A stretch of 8,003 nucleotides of DNA from Bdellovibrionaceae bacterium UBA5009. Its GTDB lineage: Bacteria; Bdellovibrionota; Bdellovibrionia; Bdellovibrionales; Bdellovibrionaceae. Both the position numbers and the translations under genes were made by a program. Positions 1 through 5,326 of the stretch are shown piece after piece (the first letter of the stretch is position 1; every line of letters starts with the position of its first letter). Under the pieces are notes generated by a model, which had not been told where the DNA came from, made no database searches, and was given only the letters and a program-made list of their open reading frames with translations. Where the stretch lies: the NCBI GenBank assembly GCA_002396665.1, contig DGYJ01000092.1, positions 27,451-35,453 on the forward strand. The letters run 5' to 3'.

Positions 1-168
1 ACGATCTTTATCAGTGCCGTGGGTGTAACTGCCTAAGCTCAATGTCGGTACTTTTCGAATCGTATCGTTTGATAAACCTTTTGTTTCGATATCCAAGGGA
101 CCCCCTAAATTTAAATTCGAACTCTTATCGTTTTTGAAAGACCGACGAGGTATAGCCCATTGCGGCAA
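1..168 (-). CDS. Possible unidentified protein, N-terminal part, runs off left edge
   Basis: On the minus strand one frame is open from the stop at 226-228 to the left edge, 75 codons. It reads like real protein, for example NLGGPLDIETKG followed by TIRKVPTLSLGSYTHG, with ordinary codon choice and no cysteines. There is no ATG in this frame. The best start I see is TTG at 166-168, with AGGG (178-181 on the forward strand as ccct) 9 nt upstream; another TTG lies at 175-177. It would follow trmO closely in the same direction and so could belong to the same operon. The opposite strand is also open (3-137), but that reading is rich in Cys, Ser and Arg and looks like a shadow. I do not recognise a family and propose no function. 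The start is uncertain; a real gene here is only somewhat more likely than not. Confidence 0.4.
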   Translation of the reverse strand, partial: MPQWAIPRRSFKNDKSSNLNLGGPLDIETKGLSNDTIRKVPTLSLGSYTHGTDKDR

Positions 169-188
169 AAACCGCAACCCTGGGGCTA
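153..188. repeat. Two-step inverted repeat (hairpin) after trmO
   Basis: TAGCCC at 153-158 pairs with GGGCTA at 183-188, and inside it TTGCGG at 160-165 pairs with CCGCAA at 172-177 around a 6-nt loop. One side has a 1-nt bulge and the other a 5-nt bulge. Neither strand has a T-run after the stem, so it is not a standard intrinsic terminator. It lies 25 nt past the trmO stop and overlaps the candidate TTG starts of the next frame. It could therefore act as an intercistronic hairpin, or be chance structure. Confidence 0.4.
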
Positions 189-212
189 AAAGCTGCCAAA
201 ATTTGTATTGAA

Positions 213-941
213 CTATGAAAGAATTTTAAAAACTTCGATTCTATTCGCATCTAAAAAGCGAAAGTGAATATCCCCGTCGTAAAGACGAAAGGCATGTGAA
301 TCCTTATACTTAGAAGAGTCCCCGTCCTCTGACTTATACACTTTGGGCCGTGGATCCAACTGAAGGGTCTGTGTAATTATTTCTTTTAAAGTTGGGTCTT
401 TGCGCTTTATGAGCCAGCGATCTAAATCATCTTCGGCCTCATTCGTAAACTGAACGACCATCGGCGAATCCACCTTACCACCGGTCCAACCTTCACGGGC
501 CAGGGGAATGGACTCGACCTCTTTCATATAGGGCTTAACATCTAAAACAGGAGTCCCATCCATTAAATCAACCCCCGACAAATACAAAATACCATCTTCA
601 ACTTTATCCAATTGAACTAAAGATAAACCGATGGGGTTGGGGCGGTGGGGAGTTCGTGTCGCAAACAAGCCCATGCTTTCGCCATTTAATCGTGGCGGAT
701 GAACCTTCGCATGAAAACGCGAAACATGATTTCCATGAAATACAAAAACAATCCAGACATGGCTAAAACCATCCAGTCCGATCAAGGACTGTTCGGGCTG
801 GAACTCTTTTTTAATTTTAAGAATGGCTTTTGAACTTGGAACTAAACCTGGCTGCCTGGGAACCGCAAATCTATCTTTGTAACAAGAGTCAATAAAACCA
901 ATGGGCTGAAACCGAAACTGCTCATCTTCAGTCGAAGCCAT
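213..941 (-). CDS. trmO: tRNA (adenine(37)-N6)-methyltransferase TrmO (TsaA/YaeB family)
   Basis: A cytoplasmic SAM-dependent enzyme that, in the E. coli homologue, N6-methylates t6A at position 37 of tRNA-Thr to give m6t6A. The 242-residue product is close to the 235 residues of E. coli TrmO and matches along its whole length. Visible family motifs are PRQPG (28-32), FSHVWIVFVFH (59-69), FATRTPHRPNPIG (93-105), DLMDGTPVLDVKPY (125-138) and the C-terminal DPRPK (196-200). The N-terminal beta-barrel catalytic domain spans about 8-150 and the small C-terminal domain about 165-242. ATG at 939-941 lies 7 nt beyond the stop of the upstream gene. Its likely ribosome site, GGGAG (952-956 reversed), sits inside that gene's 3' end with a 10-nt spacer, so the two are probably cotranscribed and translationally coupled. 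No separate promoter was seen. Nothing is missing from the motifs. Confidence 0.95.
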   Translation of the reverse strand: MASTEDEQFRFQPIGFIDSCYKDRFAVPRQPGLVPSSKAILKIKKEFQPEQSLIGLDGFSHVWIVFVFHGNHVSRFHAKVHPPRLNGESMGLFATRTPHRPNPIGLSLVQLDKVEDGILYLSGVDLMDGTPVLDVKPYMKEVESIPLAREGWTGGKVDSPMVVQFTNEAEDDLDRWLIKRKDPTLKEIITQTLQLDPRPKVYKSEDGDSSKYKDSHAFRLYDGDIHFRFLDANRIEVFKILS

Positions 942-948
942 TGCTCTT

Positions 949-1692
949 TTACTCCCGAAGTGGTTTTAAATTAGAAAGGGAAACCAATGGCAAATCGTTC
1001 ATTTTTTGACGTCGAATTTTAGTTTTGTCGTTCTTCGTCGTGCGAATGATCTGGGTGTGATTTAAGAAATTCATATCAATAATTTTTGAATCGCCATTGA
1101 CAGAATCAAATGTCTCTCGGGTCTCGCCAACAAGATACATTCCATCATTTCTGAACTGAAAAGTTTGCTTGATTTCCCATCGCATCCTTGAGCCACCATA
1201 ATGCTCGACAACCAATGATCCGCGGGCATTCAAAGAAACTCCTAAGAAGGGATCCCCCATCAAGCCACCCTCATCACCTTTAAGAACAGCGTTTTTGCTT
1301 TCAGCGATGGGCTGAAAAGTTCCATCTTCGCGGCCTAAAAATATTTTTAGACTTCGTTCGCCAAATAAGGAAACTCCAATACTTAAACTGCCCGGGGCAT
1401 TTTCAGTGACAACAGCTAGGTCAGTAATACCATCGCGATTAAAATCTTTTTTAAGATAACTTGTGGAAATCGCACCCAATAGCTCGTCGCCATTTCTTTT
1501 GAAAACGATGACTTCATTTGTTTGGGCACTCACACCGATTTTGTAGGTAGCGGCGATGGCTTCACCAGGCAATAGAATTGATCTCAACATCGGCAAATCT
1601 TTTTGGACATTTTCAATGCTATTGCTTTGGGCTTTCACTGAAAGCGCAGTCATTAAAAAAGAACTTAGAAGAACTGAAAAGATCTTTGCCAT
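949..1692 (-). CDS. Exported protein with one FG-GAP/VCBS-type repeat, function unknown
   Basis: The 247-residue product begins with a Sec signal peptide: charged MAK, hydrophobic residues 4-19, and a likely signal peptidase I cut after VKA at 21/22. There is no lipobox cysteine, so it should be periplasmic or secreted. Residues 83-91 (DFNRDGITD) form a calcium-binding DxNxDGxxD loop, and IFLGREDGTF (117-126) is the usual end of an FG-GAP/VCBS repeat. Only one such repeat is seen, whereas propeller proteins of this family carry several. The remaining C-terminal half (about 140-247) is polar, ends basic (KTKIRRQK) and is not recognised. ATG at 1690-1692 is supported by AAGGA (1699-1703 reversed) 6 nt upstream. 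It is followed 7 nt later by trmO, an unexpected partner. The role could be surface or ligand binding, but that is only a guess from the repeat. Confidence 0.8.
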   Translation of the reverse strand: MAKIFSVLLSSFLMTALSVKAQSNSIENVQKDLPMLRSILLPGEAIAATYKIGVSAQTNEVIVFKRNGDELLGAISTSYLKKDFNRDGITDLAVVTENAPGSLSIGVSLFGERSLKIFLGREDGTFQPIAESKNAVLKGDEGGLMGDPFLGVSLNARGSLVVEHYGGSRMRWEIKQTFQFRNDGMYLVGETRETFDSVNGDSKIIDMNFLNHTQIIRTTKNDKTKIRRQKMNDLPLVSLSNLKPLRE

Positions 1693-1747
1693 GTCCCATC
1701 CTTTTCAATAAAGAAAGAAGCCCAACCTTAAAAGTGGCTCCTCTCTT

Positions 1748-1776
1748 TATTTACAGAAGACAGCTAACAAACACAA
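1748..1776 (-). promoter_or_regulatory. Candidate sigma70-type promoter for the FG-GAP protein and trmO
   Basis: On the minus strand TTGTGT (1771-1776) is followed after 17 nt by TAAATA (1748-1753), placing a start near 1741 and a leader of about 50 nt. Both hexamers are imperfect. The 112-nt gap after the regulator gene shows no clear terminator, so read-through from the regulator is also possible. Confidence 0.3.
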
Positions 1777-1804
1777 GGCAGAATTGGCTTTAAAGAATCT
1801 ACAG

Positions 1805-2578
1805 CTATCCAAGCTTAAAATTACCAGACTTAGCCATCAAAGCAGCCCTGTTTTTGATAATAATTTCCTTGCCGTTCAAATCAATCAGGCCTTCTCCTTT
1901 AAACTCTGTCAGATGCCTAGAAAGGGATTCGTTGATTGTACTAGCTAACTGGGCAAGCTCATTTCGCGTCAGTTTTAAATTCAGCGAAATTCCATCTGCA
2001 GTTTTAACACCGAATCGGTCAGCTAAAATCACTAATTGGTAGGCAATACGCTCTTGGACAGAGGCAAGATAATGCAGCTGACTGGTTTGTTCGTAGCCTT
2101 CAAGATCAGAAACGGCTTGCTTCAACAAAGTTCGAACTATGGGATTGGCACTATTCAAAGCCTCTTCAACCATTTTTTTATTATAAAGCCAAACAGTTGT
2201 GGGCTTTACGGCTTTCGCTTCGGCCATCACCTGGCCACCGCGCACTATGGCTTTGTAGCCAAAATATTCAGTTGGCCCCACAAGGCGGGTCACATACTCT
2301 GCCGTAGCCGTTCTGCCACGAACTTGATCTTGAAGAACAAACATTTTTACACATCCACTTTGAACATAGTAAAGACCGCGCGATTCTTCCCCATGACGAA
2401 AAATCACATCGCCTTCTTTGAAGTGGATGATTTCGTAGTTTAGGTCATCAAAGCTGGAAGGGGAAGTAGCCCCTAGGCCTGCAATCCCACCATTAATTCC
2501 TTCAGATGAAGATGTATTTTTTGACATTAAAAAAGACACCGGACTCAAACCACCTTTTAAAACTGTTGAATTTTCCAT
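1805..2578 (-). CDS. Crp/Fnr-family transcriptional regulator
   Basis: A 257-residue cytoplasmic DNA-binding protein. After a Gly/Ser-rich leader of about 42 residues, a cyclic-nucleotide-type beta-roll spans about 48-135 (FKEGDVIFRHGEESRGLYYV, then SGCVKMF). A dimerisation helix follows (about 136-170), then a Crp-type winged helix-turn-helix at about 175-245. The recognition helix INESLSRHL (215-223) carries E217, S220 and R221, the E-x-x-S-R pattern of FNR. FNR's iron-sulfur cysteines are absent: the only Cys is C76. By eye, the cAMP-contacting Glu, Arg and Ser of CRP are replaced by Y108, V117 and M118, so the effector is unknown. I chose ATG 2576-2578 because AGGAG (2584-2588) lies 5 nt upstream; the in-frame ATGs at 2593 and 2623 have no good ribosome site and fall at or upstream of the predicted transcript start. 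It is divergent from the nucleoside importer and is its likely local regulator. Confidence 0.88.
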   Translation of the reverse strand: MENSTVLKGGLSPVSFLMSKNTSSSEGINGGIAGLGATSPSSFDDLNYEIIHFKEGDVIFRHGEESRGLYYVQSGCVKMFVLQDQVRGRTATAEYVTRLVGPTEYFGYKAIVRGGQVMAEAKAVKPTTVWLYNKKMVEEALNSANPIVRTLLKQAVSDLEGYEQTSQLHYLASVQERIAYQLVILADRFGVKTADGISLNLKLTRNELAQLASTINESLSRHLTEFKGEGLIDLNGKEIIIKNRAALMAKSGNFKLG

Positions 2579-2583
2579 GTGGA

Positions 2584-2588
2584 CTCCT
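2584..2588 (-). promoter_or_regulatory. Ribosome binding site deciding the regulator start
   Basis: On the minus strand AGGAG lies 5 nt before the ATG at 2578. The longer in-frame readings, from 2593 or 2623, would place this site inside the coding sequence and lack their own, so the shorter 257-residue protein is preferred. Confidence 0.7.
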
Positions 2589-2595
2589 GTCATTA

Positions 2596-2623
2596 AACAT
2601 AAATGGCCTCTAAAAACTGTCAA
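2596..2623 (-). promoter_or_regulatory. sigma70-type promoter of the Crp/Fnr regulator
   Basis: On the minus strand a consensus -35 TTGACA (2618-2623) and -10 TATGTT (2596-2601) are separated by 16 nt. Transcription would start near 2589, leaving a leader of only about 11 nt that holds just the ribosome site. The -35 box touches the end of the 32-bp palindrome at 2623-2654, so a protein bound there would meet RNA polymerase directly. This suggests autoregulation. Confidence 0.55.
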
Positions 2624-2654
2624 AAGTATGTTTAAGAAATATTGAACATACTTT
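2623..2654. promoter_or_regulatory. Operator-like 32-bp palindrome (O1)
   Basis: The arms AAAGTATGTT (2623-2632) and AACATACTTT (2645-2654) are perfect 10-bp inverted repeats. Continuing inward, the half-sites become TATGTTTAA (2627-2635) and TTGAACATA (2642-2650) with one mismatch around a 6-bp centre, GAAATA. The inner dyad GTTTAA-N6-TTGAAC spans 2630-2647. The 6-bp centre resembles the half-site spacing of CRP-type operators. It lies between the two divergent promoters and abuts the regulator's -35 box. There is no T-run, which argues against a terminator. Confidence 0.65.
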
Positions 2655-2669
2655 AAAAGACATTCTGCC

Positions 2670-2690
2670 TATGTTTAAAAAAAAGTAAAC
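2670..2690. promoter_or_regulatory. Second operator-like dyad (O2), weaker copy of O1
   Basis: TATGTTTAA at 2670-2678 repeats the left half-site of O1 exactly. The core GTTTA (2673-2677) and TAAAC (2686-2690) form an 18-bp dyad like the core of O1, agreeing at 13 of 18 positions. The two centres are 43 bp apart, close to four helical turns. It lies upstream of the importer promoter, with its centre about 72 bp before the predicted transcript start. Confidence 0.45.
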
Positions 2691-2718
2691 CAAAAAAAAG
2701 AAAGGCCAGATAAATATT

Positions 2719-2747
2719 TTGACTGCTTTTAAGACTTCCCCTATCTT
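2719..2747 (+). promoter_or_regulatory. sigma70-type promoter of the nucleoside importer operon
   Basis: TTGACT (2719-2724) and TATCTT (2742-2747) are separated by the ideal 17 nt, giving a start near 2754 and a leader of about 42 nt. Two runs of eight A (2677-2684 and 2692-2699) lie upstream and could act as an UP-like or bent element. Confidence 0.6.
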
Positions 2748-2780
2748 CCGAGCTAACTTATCAGATTGACTTCACTTTTC

Positions 2781-2793
2781 TGGAGGATCTCCA
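2781..2793 (+). promoter_or_regulatory. Ribosome binding site of the binding-protein gene, inside a small hairpin
   Basis: GGAGG (2782-2786) lies 9 nt before ATG 2796 and fixes that start over the in-frame TTG at 2766, which has no ribosome site and would put charged residues and a Trp ahead of the signal peptide. TGGAG and CTCCA pair around a GAT loop (5-bp stem), so the site may be partly masked. Confidence 0.6.
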
Positions 2794-2795
2794 AA

Positions 2796-3779
2796 ATGAT
2801 ACGCAGTCTCTTACTTTTCATTACAATCTTGTTATTTAACAGTTTTTCAATCGCCAATCTTAAAGTTGGGCTTGTTTTGGATAAGGGTGGAAAAGACGAT
2901 AAGTCCTTCAACTCAGCGGCCTATGAAGGGGCGCAAAAAGCTGCCAAAGATTTAAAAATTGAATTGAAGTATGTCGAGGCCACAGACATCAATGCCCTTG
3001 AAAATCTGCACCGCCAATTTGCTCAAAAAAAATATGACCTTGTCATTGGCATTGGCTTCGCACAAACAGAGGCCATTAAGAAAGTATCCAAACAATTTCC
3101 ACAAACCCATTTCGCTCTTGTTGATGGTGAGCTTTTAGCACCGAATGTTCGCTGCCTCCTTTTCGAAGAACACCAAGGATCTTTTCTTGTCGGGGCCATT
3201 GCTGCATTAAAATCTAAATCGAACAAAATTGGCTTTATTGGTGGAATGGACATTCCACTTATTCGTCGATTTTCAATGGGCTATGTTGCCGGGGTTAAAC
3301 ATGTGAACCCCAAAGCTCAAATTGTAGAAAACTACATTGGGGTCACAGGGGAAGCATGGACCAATCCAGCCAAGGCAAAAGAGTTAGCGCTTTCACAAAT
3401 TGCATCCGGAGTCGAAGTGATTTTTGTTGCCGCTGGGGCTTCTGGCAGTGGCGTGTTTGATGCCGTCGAAGAAAAAAAGAAATTAGCCATCGGAGTGGAC
3501 AGCAATCAAAACTGGATGCGCCCGGGATTTATCCTGACCAGCATGTTGAAGCGAGTTGATCTTGCCGTCTACAAAGTCATTGAAGACAGCTTAAACAATA
3601 AATTTACATCTGGGGTTGTTCGCTACGGCTTAAACGACAAAGGTGTCGACTACGCCCTTGATCAGCACAACGATAAAATTCTAACCGCAGATATTCGCTC
3701 GAAAGTCGATGACATCAAAAAGAAAATCATCGACGGAAAAATTCAAGTTCCTGACTACTATAAAACCTCAAAAAAATAA
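2796..3779 (+). CDS. BMP/PnrA-family nucleoside-binding protein of an ABC importer
   Basis: Periplasmic solute-binding protein that captures the substrate, most likely purine or other nucleosides, for the importer encoded next to it. The 327-residue product starts with a signal peptide (MIRSLLLFITILLFNSFSIA) with a likely cut after A20. There is no lipobox Cys, unlike the lipoprotein PnrA/TmpC of spirochaetes and Gram-positive relatives. The first beta-strand and loop KVGLVLD...GGKDDKSFN (23-39) is the family's ligand-pocket signature, with the Asp, Phe and Asn positions kept. Other BMP features are the LVIGIGFAQ strand (82-90), KIGFIGGMDIP (144-154), the hinge-region FVAAGASGSGVFDAV (210-224) and GVDSNQNW (233-240), which supplies the conserved pocket Asp. 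The gene is first in a four-gene transport operon, and the ATPase starts 11 nt later. Substrate assignment rests on family and gene order; other nucleobase-like ligands remain possible. Confidence 0.9.
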   Translation: MIRSLLLFITILLFNSFSIANLKVGLVLDKGGKDDKSFNSAAYEGAQKAAKDLKIELKYVEATDINALENLHRQFAQKKYDLVIGIGFAQTEAIKKVSKQFPQTHFALVDGELLAPNVRCLLFEEHQGSFLVGAIAALKSKSNKIGFIGGMDIPLIRRFSMGYVAGVKHVNPKAQIVENYIGVTGEAWTNPAKAKELALSQIASGVEVIFVAAGASGSGVFDAVEEKKKLAIGVDSNQNWMRPGFILTSMLKRVDLAVYKVIEDSLNNKFTSGVVRYGLNDKGVDYALDQHNDKILTADIRSKVDDIKKKIIDGKIQVPDYYKTSKK

Positions 3780-3790
3780 GGCTGTGCAAA

Positions 3791-5326
3791 GTGACCTACG
3801 CCGTTGAACTTAGAAATATTGCAAAATTCTACGGTTCACATGCGGCCAATGAAAATGTGTCCCTTGCTGTAGAAACTGGGCACATTCATGGGATCATTGG
3901 CGAAAACGGAGCAGGAAAATCAACCGCAGTTAAAATTTTATTTGGACTAGAAAAACCCGATCAAGGCGAGATTTTTATTTTCGGTGAAAAAGTCCATTGG
4001 AATTCGTCTGATGAGGCCATGAACAAGGGCCTAGGAATGGTCCACCAGCACTTCATGCTTTGTGAAAACGAGTCTGCCCTAGAAAATTTTTTATTGATGC
4101 GCGAAGAAAGAAATTTCTTTGGAATGATCGATCGAAAGAAGGAACTTCAGAAGGCCGAAATGCTTGCAAAAAAGTTTGGCTTCGAAATTCCTTGGAATGA
4201 AAAAGTTAAAAACCTTTCCGTTGGCGTGCAACAAAGGCTTGAAATTTTAAAAGCACTTAGTCGCAACAGTAAGATCCTTATCCTTGACGAACCCACGGCA
4301 GTTCTAACGCCACAAGAAATTAATGAACTTTTTGCCCAGCTTCGAGAACTCAAAAAACAAGGCCTCACAATTTTGATTATTACGCATAAACTGAAAGAAG
4401 TTTTAAGCCTTTGTGATGATATCACCGTTTTTCAAAAAGGAAAAATCACAGGGGAATTCAAAAGCGACAAAACGAACATCAAAGAACTTGCAGAAAAAAT
4501 GGTGGGCCGAGAAATTTCGTTTGAAAAACGTCCCCTTCATAAGAAAAACTTTTCAAACGCTAACAAGATCGAATTAAGCAATCTGGAAATTCAAAATCAA
4601 AAAAATAAATCCACATTGAAATTGAAAAACTTCAATGTGGCCTCTGGCGAAATCGTTGGCCTAGCAGGCGTTGAAGGCAACGGACAAGATCTCTTTATTC
4701 ATTTTCTGAATAGGCCTGAAAATTGGTCAGCTGTGCAAGGCCTAGCAAAAATATTTGGTCAAAACTGGCTTGAAAAAAATATTCGTGAAATTCAAAATTT
4801 TCCAATCAGCTTTTTTCCTGAAGATCGCTTGAAGTGGGGTGCGGTTTCTGATTTTGACCTCACTAAAAATTTCGTACTTGGTTATGAAAATAAAAATGTA
4901 TTTCAAAAAAAATCCTTTTTAAACATCCCACTGATGGATTGGAATCTCGTTCGCCAAAAAACTTTGGATTCCATAAAAACAGATCATATCGATGCCCAGT
5001 CACCCGAATCTCCATTTTCCTCTCTTTCAGGGGGGAATCAGCAAAAATTAGTCGTGGCCCGTGAGCTTTTTCACAATCCACAGCTGATCATTGCCTCGCA
5101 ACCCACACGCGGAGTTGATGTTGGGGCCATTGAACTGATCCATGAAAAACTTATTCACTTGCAAGAATGTGGGGCATCCATTTTATTGATTTCATCCGAA
5201 ATGGATGAGCTGATCAAATTAAGTGACCGCATCTACGTTATTTCAAAGAATGAAATTGTTGATCACTTGCTGCGAAATGAATTTGATGCTTCACGAATTG
5301 GTGCTGCCATGGGGGGCGCACGATGA
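3791..5326 (+). CDS. ABC importer ATPase, double-domain nucleoside/sugar type
   Basis: Cytoplasmic ATPase that powers the importer. The 511 residues carry two nucleotide-binding domains, as in RbsA and the YufO/NupO nucleoside ATPases. Domain 1 has Walker A GENGAGKST (37-45), Q-loop Q86, a signature LSVGVQQ (142-148) in place of LSGGQ, Walker B ILILDE (162-167) and switch H199. Domain 2 has a degenerate Walker A, GVEGNGQD (293-300), without the Lys. Its signature LSGGNQQK (412-419) is intact, and its Walker B reads ASQPTRGVDVG (435-445), with Gln where the catalytic Glu is expected. This asymmetry is normal for the class, so one ATP site is probably catalytic. The start is GTG 3791, with AAGG (3778-3781) overlapping the previous stop and a 9-nt spacer. 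The stop overlaps the next ATG as ATGA, implying coupling. Confidence 0.93.
   Translation: MTYAVELRNIAKFYGSHAANENVSLAVETGHIHGIIGENGAGKSTAVKILFGLEKPDQGEIFIFGEKVHWNSSDEAMNKGLGMVHQHFMLCENESALENFLLMREERNFFGMIDRKKELQKAEMLAKKFGFEIPWNEKVKNLSVGVQQRLEILKALSRNSKILILDEPTAVLTPQEINELFAQLRELKKQGLTILIITHKLKEVLSLCDDITVFQKGKITGEFKSDKTNIKELAEKMVGREISFEKRPLHKKNFSNANKIELSNLEIQNQKNKSTLKLKNFNVASGEIVGLAGVEGNGQDLFIHFLNRPENWSAVQGLAKIFGQNWLEKNIREIQNFPISFFPEDRLKWGAVSDFDLTKNFVLGYENKNVFQKKSFLNIPLMDWNLVRQKTLDSIKTDHIDAQSPESPFSSLSGGNQQKLVVARELFHNPQLIIASQPTRGVDVGAIELIHEKLIHLQECGASILLISSEMDELIKLSDRIYVISKNEIVDHLLRNEFDASRIGAAMGGAR

Noticed and set aside
1578..1793. 71-codon plus-strand open frame crossing the gap between two minus-strand genes
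   Set aside because: It overlaps the signal-peptide region of the exported protein on the opposite strand, lacks a ribosome site and resembles no family.
2036..2443. 135-codon plus-strand open frame
   Set aside because: It lies wholly antisense to the regulator's beta-roll and linker, has no ribosome site, and its composition is that of a shadow.
2623..2654. Palindrome as an intrinsic terminator
   Set aside because: It is AT-rich, has a 12-nt unpaired middle between its perfect arms, has no following T-run on either strand, and lies between divergent promoters rather than after a gene.
2766..2795. TTG start adding ten residues to the BMP protein
   Set aside because: There is no ribosome site before it, it lies just past the predicted transcript start, and GGAGG is placed correctly for ATG 2796, giving a normal signal peptide.
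4669..4692. Defective ATPase because of the missing Walker A Lys in domain 2
   Set aside because: Loss of the Lys and of the catalytic Glu in the second domain is usual for sugar/nucleoside double ATPases, so it is not a sign of decay.
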